From Ktedonobacter sp. SOSP1-85 (lineage in GTDB: Bacteria; Chloroflexota; Ktedonobacteria; Ktedonobacterales; Ktedonobacteraceae): a stretch of DNA of 64,000 nt. The notes under the pieces were generated by a model, which searched no databases, had not been told where the DNA came from, and saw nothing but the letters and a program-made list of their open reading frames with translations. The stretch covers positions 434,001-498,000 of the forward strand of contig NZ_BNJI01000002.1 in NCBI RefSeq assembly GCF_016587415.1. Direction: 5' to 3'. The position numbers and the translations under genes were made by a program. Below are positions 8,148 through 16,800 of the stretch, in pieces (the first letter of the stretch is position 1; every line of letters starts with the position of its first letter).

Positions 8148-8423
8148 ATGCTAAGAGACATTGATGCTGGCCGGGAGTGCATTACAACGCCTGATGCCTC
8201 GATGAGGTCTGGCTTGAGTACCACACATCTGGCTCGTCTACTGAGGAATGGGACGTTGGAGGGCAAAAAGCTTGGGAATGATTGGCTTGTCTATACTGAC
8301 TCACTAGAAAAATATCTGGCAAAACCACGCAAGCCTGGCCCCAAGGGCCCTATAAAGAAAAAAGCTATCCGGAAAGATAATTCTTTATCTTCATCGGAAG
8401 ACGCTGGAAGTAAGACGTTATAA
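8148..8423 (+). CDS. Small helix-turn-helix DNA-binding protein (excisionase-like)
   Basis: The protein is 91 residues from ATG 8148, chosen for the AGGGAGG five bases upstream; in-frame ATGs at 8043, 8109 and 8133 lie in the operator or promoter region. Residues about 10-60 (ITTPDASMRSGLSTTHLARLLRNGTLEGKKLGNDWLVY in outline) follow the MerR/excisionase winged-HTH pattern: an HTH, a wing with GKK and a final W-x-V. The C-terminal 25 residues are Lys/Pro rich. Likely a regulator of its own promoter or of the XRE-TPR gene 83 bases downstream. Confidence 0.65.
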   Translation: MLRDIDAGRECITTPDASMRSGLSTTHLARLLRNGTLEGKKLGNDWLVYTDSLEKYLAKPRKPGPKGPIKKKAIRKDNSLSSSEDAGSKTL

Positions 8424-8506
8424 GTAGTTATAAGAGTTCGTGGATGCTGTTCTAGAGTAGTGCGAAGTAGCTAATGGCCAATGAGAGTGTGCATGGAGGT
8501 ACCTCG

Positions 8507-9760
8507 ATGAAAAACACATTACTTCGCCTGGAGCGGATGCGTAAGAGCTGGACACAGCAGCAATTAGCGGATTTTGCGGAAGTATCGCTATCGACCATCG
8601 AACGAGCGGAACGAGGCGAACCAATCAGAGTTGATAGCATCCAGAGAATATGTTCTTGCCTTAACAAGTCTCCCGAAGAACTCGGATTATTAAAGACAGG
8701 TATACCTCTGGAAGATATCACAGGTTCATTAAACCCAGAGGATAATGATATGCACAGACGCAAGGCTTTACAACTACTGGGTATAACAGGCTCCTCACTT
8801 ATAATAAGTACTTCCTCTGCAACAATAGACTTGGACGAGTTGGAGACACTCTTTAGTCGAAAACTAGCACGTCTTCAGGAATGGGTTCTTGAGGGTTTGG
8901 AAGATGGAACACGACTACGTTGGCAACTCTACTATACGAGCGGGAATACACTTACTGAGGATGGATTACGCAATCAGATCATAAAGCTAGAGCAACTGGC
9001 CGATGAGGGTGGACCAGCACATGCTAAAATTTGCAGGGTGTTAGCGCAAAACTATCAGTTAGCAGGAAGCTTAGCTCGCGACAAATTCCACTACACAATG
9101 GCTCTGGATCAATTCCACAAAGCCCACATAGCTGCTGAAGAGTCGCAGTCATTCGACATGGTAGCTACAGCCGTCGCTCGACAAGGACTAGCGCTCCTCC
9201 GACAAGAGAATGTAGAAAAAGCTTTAGCCTTGTATCGTAATGCCTGCCAAATTGCTGTTAAAGCAGATCCTCTTACAAAAGCATATGTAACTTCAGGGCT
9301 GGCGGAGGCTCTTGCACGAAATGGGCTTCGGGATGAATGTTACCGAACCTTAGACCAAGCAGAACTTCTCTTCGAGCGCGCTCAGGGCGTTCCCCTGGAG
9401 GAAGACTTTTCATATGTGCGTCTATCCCTCCAGTCGCTGGAAGACTCGCGAGGCGAGTGCTATGTGCTTCTTGGGGAGCCATTAAAGGGCTTAGAATATC
9501 TCCAAACGGCCGCAGAAAGTCTTGATCAGAAGATCAGTCGCAACTATTGTAGATTGCTTATGCAACAGGCAGAAGCATTTCTCGTAGCAGAGCAGCCAGA
9601 CCTGTGCGTACAGTATGCCCTCCAAGGATTACAAATTGCTCGTATGATTGAAAGCACCAGCAACATCAATTGGTCTCGTGAAGTCTACATGAAGCTACGA
9701 ACCTCAAAATGGAAAAATGAGGGAGTGGTAAGCGAGCTAAAAGCTGCTATTGACGCTTAG
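8507..9760 (+). CDS. XRE-type regulator with TPR-like sensor region
   Basis: The protein is 417 residues from ATG 8507 with GGAGG 7 bases upstream; an in-frame ATG at 8474 lacks a site. Residues 5-60 are an XRE helix-turn-helix (WTQQQLADFAEVSLSTIERAERGE). Residues about 100-400 are helical repeats of TPR type (for example MALDQFHKAHIAAEES and ALALYRNACQIAVKA). The plan resembles RRNPP-like regulators, in which the TPR part binds a peptide or partner. The stop is 17 bases before the aldo/keto reductase gene, so the two form an operon. Confidence 0.75.
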   Translation: MKNTLLRLERMRKSWTQQQLADFAEVSLSTIERAERGEPIRVDSIQRICSCLNKSPEELGLLKTGIPLEDITGSLNPEDNDMHRRKALQLLGITGSSLIISTSSATIDLDELETLFSRKLARLQEWVLEGLEDGTRLRWQLYYTSGNTLTEDGLRNQIIKLEQLADEGGPAHAKICRVLAQNYQLAGSLARDKFHYTMALDQFHKAHIAAEESQSFDMVATAVARQGLALLRQENVEKALALYRNACQIAVKADPLTKAYVTSGLAEALARNGLRDECYRTLDQAELLFERAQGVPLEEDFSYVRLSLQSLEDSRGECYVLLGEPLKGLEYLQTAAESLDQKISRNYCRLLMQQAEAFLVAEQPDLCVQYALQGLQIARMIESTSNINWSREVYMKLRTSKWKNEGVVSELKAAIDA

Positions 9761-9777
9761 TTGAAGGGGAATGTTAT

Positions 9778-10788
9778 ATGTTGAGATATGAGGGAGCCTC
9801 TGTTTATCTGGGGCATGCACAAATCTCAGCGAGCCGCATAGGTGTAGGAACTTGGGCTATCGGAGGAGGATGGGGGCCACAGCCTGATAATCAATCATTA
9901 AACGCTCTTGGTAAAGCTTTGGAACTTGGCAGCGCAGTAATTGATACTGCCCCACTCTATGGGAATGGCCATGCGGAACGATTAATAGCCCAGGCTTTCC
10001 GCTCCCAGGGGGAGAAAGTCACTACTTTAACAAAAATATATCCCCTTCAATACCACTGGGCGCCAGCTCCCGGTACTCCTATTCAGACCACTTTTCCTGC
10101 TAAACACATCTTTGAACAAGCAGAGGCAAGTCTACGACGCTTAGAAACAGATTGCCTTGATTGTCTTCTGTTTCAAACGTGGTGTCCCTCCTGGGCCAAG
10201 GAAACAGAGTGGTATGAAACTATGGTAAAATTGCGAGAACAAGGTAAAATTCGCTCCTTCGGCATTTCGGTAAGCGATCATCGTGCTTACGAAGCTAATG
10301 AGATCATCAAATCCGGATTAGTGGACATAATTGAAACGCCATACAATATCCTCGATCAGCGTGCAGCCCACCATCTTTTCCCACTCGCAGTGAAGCACAA
10401 TGTAAGCATCATTGCTCGTAGTCCTTTAGCTTCTGGGGCTTTGACTGGCAAATGGTACGACGAAATGAAATTCCACCGCACCGATTGGCGCAGGCGAGTT
10501 TTCAGGGAAAAGGTGCTGCAACGGACACTTCGACGTATCTCGGCAATAAAGGATCTAGTAGAGCCTGGAACAAACCTTGCCCAAGTTGCTATACGCTTTT
10601 GTTTAAGCCATCCAGCTGTGACTTCTGTCATTCCTGGAGTGCGTTCTGAGGCTCAGGTGACATGTAATCTTGCGGCTCTCGAACAAGGGCCACTACAACA
10701 AACGTTACTTCATCAGATTGAGAGATTGTGGCAGGAAGATTTCCAATATGAGGTGCGAACAAGTGTGGGAGAAGAAGGAGAGGGGTAG
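9778..10788 (+). CDS. Aldo/keto reductase family protein with a replaced catalytic His
   Basis: The protein is 336 residues, starting 17 bases after the XRE-TPR gene. The (beta/alpha)8 family signature is clear: GVGTWAIGGGW near the start, catalytic Asp and Tyr in VIDTAPLYGNG (about 55-65) and Lys in LTKIYP. At the usual FHTW position it reads LLFQTWCPSW, so the fourth tetrad residue (His) is Gln. The C-terminal cofactor region (VTSVIPGVRSEAQV) is present. Such proteins reduce carbonyls with NADPH; the His to Gln change may weaken catalysis or shift the substrate. Probably cotranscribed with the upstream regulator. Confidence 0.75.
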   Translation: MLRYEGASVYLGHAQISASRIGVGTWAIGGGWGPQPDNQSLNALGKALELGSAVIDTAPLYGNGHAERLIAQAFRSQGEKVTTLTKIYPLQYHWAPAPGTPIQTTFPAKHIFEQAEASLRRLETDCLDCLLFQTWCPSWAKETEWYETMVKLREQGKIRSFGISVSDHRAYEANEIIKSGLVDIIETPYNILDQRAAHHLFPLAVKHNVSIIARSPLASGALTGKWYDEMKFHRTDWRRRVFREKVLQRTLRRISAIKDLVEPGTNLAQVAIRFCLSHPAVTSVIPGVRSEAQVTCNLAALEQGPLQQTLLHQIERLWQEDFQYEVRTSVGEEGEG

Positions 10789-11032
10789 GTTATGCATGAA
10801 AGATGCTAGCCTTGAATAATTGCGCGGACCAGAAGTGCTGACCTATCGAGCACGAGGTTCGCGCAACCGATGGCCTTTGCCAGAACATGGCTTGAGAAGT
10901 GGTATGAGTGTTTTTTTTCGGCATACGGATGTGAAAAAAGGTCGCGATTTGGAGAGAAAAAGCGTATGATAGAAGAGGTTCGCGCAGCATGAAGAAGGAA
11001 CGGTCTGTCCAGGTTGGGTGACTGGGCAGCGA
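10789..11032 (+). other. Candidate CRISPR leader region
   Basis: These 244 bases carry no supported gene. They contain T- and A-runs (for example TTTTTTTT at about 10910 and GAAAAAAGG at about 10931) and lead directly into the first repeat. With the ATTGAAAC end of the repeats on the right, this is where the leader and promoter of the array should lie. Confidence 0.35.
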
Positions 11033-11431
11033 TAGCAGCGTCCCTTGCGGGTCGCTGAGGATTGAAACAAGCTGGTGGCCATTTTATCCATGCTGGTGCT
11101 GGCATAGCAGCGTCCCTTGCGGGACGCTGAGGATTGAAACACCTCACGGCCTGAAACCATGTACCAAGCCACCAGATAGCAGCGTCCCTTGCGGGTCGCT
11201 AAGGATTGAAACAAGGGTGCAAACTTTGCCGGAGTACCGCAATCTAAAGTAGCAATGGCCCCGAATGGGTTGCTGAGGATTGAAATATCAACGCAGAGCC
11301 TTATGACCTTGCGCGAGCACGGTAGCAGCGTCCCTTGCGGGTCGCTGAGGCTTGAAACACAGAAGAACAGCTACGCTATGCAGCTCCCTGGGTTGTAGCA
11401 GCGGCTCGAAAGGGTCGCTGAGGCTTGAAAC
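11033..11431 (+). CRISPR. CRISPR array, six repeats, no cas genes in the window
   Basis: Six 36-37 bp repeats start at 11033, 11105, 11177, 11250, 11323 and 11396. They begin TAGCAGCG and end CGCTGAGGATTGAAAC, and the inner part can form a CAGCGTCCC / GGGACGCTG hairpin (perfect in repeat 2). The five spacers are 36-37 nt. Repeat 4 is degenerate (one extra base, ends GAAAT); repeats 5 and 6 carry CTTGAAAC. Decay toward the right marks that side as the old, leader-distal end. The ATTGAAAC tag is typical of type I/III systems. The array stops where an inverted-repeat-bounded segment begins. Confidence 0.9.
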
Positions 11432-11533
11432 AACTACACACACTACAGTGGCACTTCTTTTGGAGAAGGATGGGCTGAGCGAGCCTCGGAAGCTCAGCAG
11501 TTCGGAGGAAGTGAAGTCCAACCAAGCGATCAG

Positions 11534-12304
11534 CTATGCCAGGTGAGCTTGCAGAGCCTTAGCTGCCTGTTCTAAGACCGCAATGGTCAACTCGTGGTTG
11601 GGTGCCAGACGCTGGATGTAGTTGTGGTTGCGGATATGCCGATGCGCCCGCCAGGCCCCTTTAGGGACGCGCCACTCGTGATGAGCCGTGAAGTGGCCCG
11701 ATTTTCCCACAAACCGAAACGAGTCCTGCTTTGTTACCCAGGCAAACCACTCCCCTGTATCAGGCTCAAAGGGGAGCACGCCATGCTTCGGACAGATCAC
11801 TACATAATACCCCTCTTCGCCATACTCGACGCGCGGGATGACATGAACCGGCTTGCGAGGCGTTTTGGCAGGAGGATGAGAGCGGGGAGCCTGTGGTGCA
11901 GGCTTGGATGGACGACTGGTTGCCCTGGCTGGCCTTGTTGGAACAGTTGGGGTGGTTGAGGCTTGCTCGTGCTGCTGGAGCAGGAGGGTGAGATCAGCCA
12001 CCTGCTGTTGCAAGGCGGTGATCTGGGTCTGTAAACAGGAAAGCTGCTCAGGCAGCTCAAGGAGCGCAGCAGGCAACGGAGGGACCTCGCTCTTCACAGG
12101 GGCCAGTGGAACCTCGGGAAGATTAACCAGGCTGCGCTGATGCAAGCGAGCCAGCATCTGGAGGTGTTCCGATCTCACCCCTTTTTTACGGCCATCGCAG
12201 GGATGGCTTTGGAGGGGAAGCTGCGCATCAGCCAGCCAGCGGTGCAGCGTTTTGACATCAATGCCGAGGTGATGAGCCGCCTCGGCCACAGACACAAAGA
12301 TCAT
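11534..12304 (-). CDS. HTH protein carried in the IS-bounded segment
   Basis: The protein is 256 residues. Residues 1-55 look like a MerR/IS-type helix-turn-helix (VSVAEAAHHLGIDVKTLHRWL). A coiled coil with Leu/Gln heptads runs about 85-115, then a Pro/Arg/Thr-rich linker (115-155), then a C-terminal domain (155-230) with CPKHG and many aromatic residues, unknown to me. It may be an accessory gene of the transposable segment, since it shares strand with the IS701 transposase 225 bases upstream. Function unknown; DNA binding is likely. Confidence 0.6.
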   Translation of the reverse strand: MIFVSVAEAAHHLGIDVKTLHRWLADAQLPLQSHPCDGRKKGVRSEHLQMLARLHQRSLVNLPEVPLAPVKSEVPPLPAALLELPEQLSCLQTQITALQQQVADLTLLLQQHEQASTTPTVPTRPARATSRPSKPAPQAPRSHPPAKTPRKPVHVIPRVEYGEEGYYVVICPKHGVLPFEPDTGEWFAWVTKQDSFRFVGKSGHFTAHHEWRVPKGAWRAHRHIRNHNYIQRLAPNHELTIAVLEQAAKALQAHLA

Positions 12305-12361
12305 GGGATTACTCCTTTCGGATAGAGTGCCTCACAAGAACGACAAACGAACCTTTTGACG

Positions 12362-12520
12362 TGTTGGGAAAAGTCCTGGGAGTTTCGCCGACAAAAGGCA
12401 AGGGATGATGACGAGGAAAATTCCCCGGAAAAGTCCTGGGAGTTTTCAAAGGCAGGTGTGCTGACAAAAGGTAAGGGATAGGTACGAGGAGCATTCCCCA
12501 GAAAACTCCTGACAAGAGCA
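12362..12520 (-). repeat. Imperfect direct repeats upstream of the HTH gene
   Basis: GAAAAGTCCTGGGAGTTT occurs twice, at about 12369 and 12430, each followed by GACAAAAGG(C/T)AAGGGAT and by (A)ATTCCCC. A third partial copy (GAAAACTCCTG) follows near 12500. Similar GAGGAAAATTCC words recur at the right end of the segment (14592-14700). They may be transposase or regulator binding sites. Confidence 0.5.
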
Positions 12521-12529
12521 GCAGCCAGC

Positions 12530-13924
12530 TTAGGCTGAACGGGCTTTTTGGCGACGGCGACGATGATAGTAGCCCGCCCAATACTGATGGGTGCGCCGAA
12601 AGAGGGACCAGGCAGAGATGAGAGGTGCCGAAGTGGGAGCAGGAAAGAACAGGCGAGCCAAGAGATGGTGCACTTCGGAGGGGGTCAGCGGGAGCAGCGG
12701 TAAACTGGGTGGAGGTTCCTCCTGGGAACCTGGGGGAGCAAGTTGCTTGAGACAGATGTTGACCAGGAAGGCGTAGGCCAGTATCACCAGGGTGATGTGG
12801 CGATACCAGCCGAGATAGCTGCGTACCTCATACTGGTCAAGTCCCAGCGCTTTGCACGCTTGCAGGTCCTCTTCGATGTGCCAACGGCAGCCAATGGCCT
12901 GCACCATGGTGGGCAAGGAGGTGTTGGAGAGAGCCCAGACCAGGAAGTAGGCCACCTCGTTTGGGTTGTCCAGACAGCGGCGAAAAACGAGCCAATGGCG
13001 ACCGTCGGGGGTGCCTGCCTGTACGATCGGCAAGCAAGCCCAATCAAAAAGGCGCTCCCCTTTGGTGCCCTGACTGGCAGAGAGGCGCAGCCAATCCCGA
13101 GCACGCAGCGCTTGCTTGGCAATACTCGCTACATCACTGAGCAGGCATCCGGTTGGGGTTTGTACACACATGACTTCAATGGAGGGAACGGCCATCGCGT
13201 AGGCGTAGCCTTGCTCTTCGAGGAAGAGCCGTAGGTCGGGACTGTGGCCGTACACGGTATCGGCTACCACCCAGCAGATGGACAAGCCTGCCGCCTGAGC
13301 ACGCTGGACCATACGTTTAGCCAGTTCAGGTTTGGTGGCAAAGGGAACCTGATCGGGGATATGAGCGGCTCGCCTGCGAAGCAGATCAGCGCACCACTCT
13401 TCGGGCAGATACAACTCGCGGTCGATGAGGGCATGGCCCCGGGCGGTGACGTACGAGAGAAAGACACCTACTTGACAATTTTCGACGCGCCCGGTACGTC
13501 CACAATACTGGGGGGCGACGCCAGCGGAGTGGTGCCCGCGTTTGGGAAAGCCGCTTTCGTCAATGACGAGCACCGGGAAGAGCGGGATGCCGGTTTGTGT
13601 CAAAGGGTGCAGAAGCAGGGTTTGGCAGACCAACGCACGCAGATCATCACGCACCCCATCCTCGTTCCAGACCGCCTGCGAGAGCAAGCGTTGCATGCCG
13701 TAGGGCCGTGCTTGTCGGGCGTGTTCAGCGATGTGCCAGCCATTTTTTCTGGGGATGTCACTCAGGACAGCTTGGAGGTAGAGTAAGGCGTGCAGGTGGA
13801 CTTCGGGGCGCGCAAAGCGGGGAGAGAGACGCTGATGCAGGTGCAGTAAGCTCTGGAGCCAACTGCCCATCTCACCCAGGTTTGGCCCGGCTTGCTCTAA
13901 TATGGTACACTGACGTTGCTTCAT
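12530..13924 (-). CDS. IS701 family transposase
   Basis: The protein is 464 residues from ATG. The DDE transposase fold is marked by VLVIDESGFPKRGHHSAGVA (first Asp, about residue 122), WVVADTVYG (second Asp, about 219) and WHIEEDLQACKALGLDQYEV (catalytic Glu, about 350), the standard IS701/DDE_5 signatures. The C-terminus is Arg rich. It looks full length, so the element could still be active. It shares strand with the HTH gene at 11534. Confidence 0.88.
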   Translation of the reverse strand: MKQRQCTILEQAGPNLGEMGSWLQSLLHLHQRLSPRFARPEVHLHALLYLQAVLSDIPRKNGWHIAEHARQARPYGMQRLLSQAVWNEDGVRDDLRALVCQTLLLHPLTQTGIPLFPVLVIDESGFPKRGHHSAGVAPQYCGRTGRVENCQVGVFLSYVTARGHALIDRELYLPEEWCADLLRRRAAHIPDQVPFATKPELAKRMVQRAQAAGLSICWVVADTVYGHSPDLRLFLEEQGYAYAMAVPSIEVMCVQTPTGCLLSDVASIAKQALRARDWLRLSASQGTKGERLFDWACLPIVQAGTPDGRHWLVFRRCLDNPNEVAYFLVWALSNTSLPTMVQAIGCRWHIEEDLQACKALGLDQYEVRSYLGWYRHITLVILAYAFLVNICLKQLAPPGSQEEPPPSLPLLPLTPSEVHHLLARLFFPAPTSAPLISAWSLFRRTHQYWAGYYHRRRRQKARSA

Positions 13925-14137
13925 GCCTTTCTCCTGATCTATGAGACAGCTCGAATAATAACTGTAAATACTTCTAGCATGTCACATCGACACGCGAATG
14001 GCATGAATTTTTTGCTAATCGACGTGAGTTCTGGATAAATCGACCATTACCAATATTGTTTCTCCAGCATTCAGATGCTCTCATCAAGAGACTCCTTTGT
14101 CAGCTTCAAAGCTCAACTAGAAAAGGTCCTAAGACAG

Positions 14138-14530
14138 ATGAAGATTTTACAGACCCTTACCAGGCTTTATATTCGCAGGGAACACCTTGCCACCAGCGTG
14201 AAGTTGTATGAAACACAGTTTCAGGTGAAAAGCAGCATGCGTGTCACTTTTCCTGAAGTTGGTTTGGAGGCAGTACAGGTGGGACCGTTGCTCCTCTTCG
14301 CTGGCCCAGAACAAGCGCTGGCTGCCATCAAAGGCACGCACGTGAACGTCCTGGTTGATTCAGTTAAAGAGTGGTACGATTTCCTGAGCCAGCAACAGGG
14401 AATCGTCTTTCTCGAAGAGCCTCATTATGCGGCAACCGGTTGGGAAATGCGTGTGCAAAATCCCGATGGGGTCGTGTTCAAATATGTCGAGCCCAGTTCT
14501 GGAGACGGCTCTTTTTATCAGGTTGTGTAA
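14138..14530 (+). CDS. VOC (glyoxalase/bleomycin-resistance) family protein
   Basis: About 130 residues from ATG 14138; an in-frame ATG at 14075 would add 21 residues without a good site. The betaalphabetabetabeta VOC pattern is visible: LYIRREHLATSVKLYETQF at the start, then VGPLLLFAG, and near the end GWEMRVQNPDGVVFKYVEP. VOC proteins bind a metal and act as isomerases, dioxygenases or drug-binding proteins; the substrate cannot be told. The gene lies inside the inverted-repeat-bounded segment and ends immediately before a perfect 24-bp inverted repeat. Confidence 0.7.
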   Translation: MKILQTLTRLYIRREHLATSVKLYETQFQVKSSMRVTFPEVGLEAVQVGPLLLFAGPEQALAAIKGTHVNVLVDSVKEWYDFLSQQQGIVFLEEPHYAATGWEMRVQNPDGVVFKYVEPSSGDGSFYQVV

Positions 14531-14589
14531 GTAACATGAGTTCTGGATACGTGCGCTCCATCGATGCACGTATCCAGAACTCATGTTAC
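14531..14589 (+). terminator. Perfect 24-bp inverted repeat after the VOC gene
   Basis: Arms 14531-14554 and 14566-14589 pair without mismatch around an 11-base loop, starting at the base after the VOC stop codon. There is no T-run behind it. It contains TGAGTTCTGGATA, which also occurs at about 14030, so part of it may come from a mobile element. Confidence 0.6.
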
Positions 14590-14591
14590 TC

Positions 14592-14700
14592 AGGGGAAAT
14601 TCCGGGGAATTTGGTTCTCTTCTCAAGATGGGATGTCTCGCCGGGGAAACAAAGGGGAAGAAATGAGGAAAATTCCGGGGAATTTGGTTCTTTTCTCAAG
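14592..14700 (+). repeat. Two direct repeats at the right end of the segment
   Basis: AATTCCGGGGAATTTGGTTC occurs twice (about 14598 and 14671), each followed by T(C/T)TTCTCAAG. The second copy abuts the right 16-bp inverted repeat. Probably subterminal sites of the element. Confidence 0.5.
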
Positions 14701-14744
14701 TGCCACTGTAGTGGGTGCACACCGCGCACATCAAAGTCTGAATA

Positions 14745-14854
14745 GTTGCAGCGGCGCGTTGGCGTCGCTGAGGATTGAAACTCTTCAAGGTATTGCTGGA
14801 AGAGATGGAATGTTCAGGTTGCAGCGGCGCGTTGGCGTCGCTGAGGATTGAAAC
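14745..14854 (+). CRISPR. CRISPR remnant, two repeats right of the insertion
   Basis: Two identical 37-bp repeats (14745-14781 and 14818-14854) start GTTGCAGCGGCGCG and end CGTCGCTGAGGATTGAAAC. They flank one 36-nt spacer. The last 16 bases equal those of the left array, but the 5' half differs, so the two clusters are either two related arrays or one array altered by the insertion. Confidence 0.8.
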
Positions 14855-15140
14855 AGCGAACGGTATTTATCGCCTGATAGGCTTTTTACACGCTGCAATA
14901 ATTGCCCAGTTTGAATCTTCCCAAATATAACTGCATGATGTTATATTTATGGATACAATCTATCTGTACTAAATACACTTAATGCTCCATTCCACAATAA
15001 TTTCATTAAGATTAGATCGACTCAATCCTAGTGATGGTGAAGGACTTAATGTACAGCTTGAGAGCTCAAAATGCGGGAAACAGCCGAAAACGCTATCAAT
15101 GAAAATATTTATATCATAATCATTAAAGGAGAGTTTACGA

Positions 15141-16016
15141 ATGCGACGACTCAATGTGCGCCCAGCCCAGATTGACGAGTGTATTCAAAAGTCTATGTTT
15201 GCGTTTAGCTTTAAGCCACAGAATCCGGAATTGCAGCCAGGCGAGCTTCTTCTGCTTCAACTGGTAAAAACAGAAGCAGTCCGGTTAGGGAAATTGCACA
15301 GTCGCATCGATTTCGCGCTCGTATTTGACCACATCGAGCCAGACCATGATGGGGCGATTAGCCGCCTACATTGGCCGAAAGAGAACCGAGTATGGCCATG
15401 GATTGTTTATGGCTCAGCGACGGTCCCGACCATCCCTTTCAGTCTGGAAGATCTAGGCCTATCTGTGGATTATGACGGGCAAACTAACCCGCGGTACATC
15501 GAGCCGCGTGATGAGCAACTTATTAGACCTTACATTCAGTGGACGCTCGCCGAAGTTCCAGAGCCAGCTTTGCAACTTGTATCTGCTTCTGAGGTCGTGC
15601 AAACATTCGGTCAAAAGCGTACACTTGCGGCCATCTATAACCACGATCGCATTGCTGTCTTGCACAAAGTCCCAAAGAGAATGGTGACAATTGAGCAATT
15701 TACACGCAATCAGTTCCTTGCAGACAACCTCAAATCATATTATGGGAACCGCTGCCAGGTATGCGGCAAAGATTTTTTACCAGACTATGGTGTTGCTTTT
15801 TCTGAGGCGCATCATATCCAGTATCTGGCTCAAGGTGGTCTGGATGTCAGTGGTAACATTGCGGTACTCTGTCCAAACCATCATCGAATTATTCATTCCA
15901 CAAACGCTCAATTCAATCGCAAAACTCTTACATATGAGTATCCAAATGGATTGCGAGAACAACTGCTTCACCCTGATCACTTCGTAAACGCACCACCATT
16001 CCTAGCCCTTGGATGA
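15141..16016 (+). CDS. HNH endonuclease with unknown N-terminal domain
   Basis: The protein is 291 residues from ATG with AAGGAGA 9 bases upstream. The C-terminal part (about 195-265) is an HNH nuclease: CQVCGKD, then FSEAHHIQYLAQGG, then NIAVLCPNHHRIIH. The two CxxC/CxxH pairs bind structural zinc and the HH...N...H set the active metal. Residues 1-150 form an unrecognised domain, possibly for target recognition. HNH proteins of this build occur as modification-dependent restriction enzymes and other defence nucleases. The neighbours (CRISPR, nuclease-helicase) fit defence, but this is inference. Base composition is AT richer than in the middle of the window. Confidence 0.8.
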   Translation: MRRLNVRPAQIDECIQKSMFAFSFKPQNPELQPGELLLLQLVKTEAVRLGKLHSRIDFALVFDHIEPDHDGAISRLHWPKENRVWPWIVYGSATVPTIPFSLEDLGLSVDYDGQTNPRYIEPRDEQLIRPYIQWTLAEVPEPALQLVSASEVVQTFGQKRTLAAIYNHDRIAVLHKVPKRMVTIEQFTRNQFLADNLKSYYGNRCQVCGKDFLPDYGVAFSEAHHIQYLAQGGLDVSGNIAVLCPNHHRIIHSTNAQFNRKTLTYEYPNGLREQLLHPDHFVNAPPFLALG

Positions 16017-16344
16017 AATCATATTTTATATTTCACCGACTAAAGGAGGGTTGAGTCAAGGGTAAGTTGGACCGCTAGAAAAGCTACTCGATCTCTTCGT
16101 CAAGACGTCCCATACTTCTGGAGGCGCAACTCTTAGGGCTGGAGTCCCACGCAAGCAACTCATGCTGGCCGCGATGTTAATAAAGGAATTTGCGTATATG
16201 CATCACATGGGAAAGATGGCTTTATCAGATTGTCCCGTTTCTTATTCTCGCTTACAATGGCACCTAATACGCTTAGATTTAGAGCACTTTGTTTCCAGGT
16301 AGGTCGTGGTGCCTGTAAAAACATAGAAAGAAAAACAAGCAGCT
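16017..16344. other. Intergenic stretch, no gene supported
   Basis: No coding region with a start, ribosome binding site and family match was found between the HNH and MutT genes. An AAAGGAGGG at about 16043 is not followed by a long open frame and may be a relic. Confidence 0.4.
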
Positions 16345-16734
16345 ATGAAAACCGTTACAGCAGCTATCCTCATATTGAATGACAAAATCCTTATCGCGAG
16401 AAGAAAAAAAGGGGATATTCTGGAGGATAAATGGGAATTTCCTGGGGGAAAAATTGAACCTGGCGAATCACCGGAACAATGTCTCAAGCGCGAAATGATG
16501 GAAGAATTCGGTGTTGAGATCGAAGTAAAAGATTTTTTCTGCTCGAGCATTTTCCGCTATCAGCATATCGAGATTGAGCTTTTAGCCTACCGTGCCGTGT
16601 ATGTACAAGGTGAATTCCAACTTAATGCTCATGCAGAGATACAGTGGGTTACGAATAAAGAGCTCATGAAGTTCAATTTTTCTGAAGCAGATATACCTAT
16701 TGCGCAAAAACTATACGAATACAATCTCCGTTAA
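16345..16734 (+). CDS. MutT/Nudix (deoxy)nucleoside triphosphate pyrophosphohydrolase
   Basis: The protein is 129 residues, the usual MutT length. The Nudix box is intact at about residues 34-57 (GGKIEPGE, then REMMEEFGV), giving the Gx5Ex7REUxEExGU pattern. Early KILIARR and KWEFPGG fit enzymes that hydrolyse 8-oxo-dGTP or related nucleotides to the monophosphate. It stands 66 bases before the nuclease-helicase gene on the same strand and may share its transcript. Confidence 0.85.
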   Translation: MKTVTAAILILNDKILIARRKKGDILEDKWEFPGGKIEPGESPEQCLKREMMEEFGVEIEVKDFFCSSIFRYQHIEIELLAYRAVYVQGEFQLNAHAEIQWVTNKELMKFNFSEADIPIAQKLYEYNLR

Positions 16735-16800
16735 CTTTGCCTAGTTCTGTTTTCTGGCAGATATCTTCTAATTGTTCTTGATAGGAGAGAGGACGCGCTT

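Larger units (their letters stand above)
11441..14713. mobile_element. Segment bounded by 16-bp inverted repeats inserted in the CRISPR locus
   Basis: CACTACAGTGGCACTT at 11441-11456 is repeated in perfect inverted form at 14698-14713. Between them lie a HTH gene, an IS701 transposase and a VOC gene. On the left the last CRISPR repeat is 9 bases away, and on the right the next repeat starts 31 bases away; together 40 bases, about one spacer plus 4. No clean target duplication was seen (flanks CACA and GGTG), so it may be a composite or rearranged element. Confidence 0.55.

Noticed and set aside
12309..12581. Open frame of 90 codons in the repeat region of the IS segment
   Set aside because: It is made of the direct repeats and overlaps the transposase end.
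11432..14744. Target-site duplication for the 16-bp inverted-repeat segment
   Set aside because: Flanking bases CACA and GGTG do not match, and shifting the ends gives no duplication; only the length argument remains.
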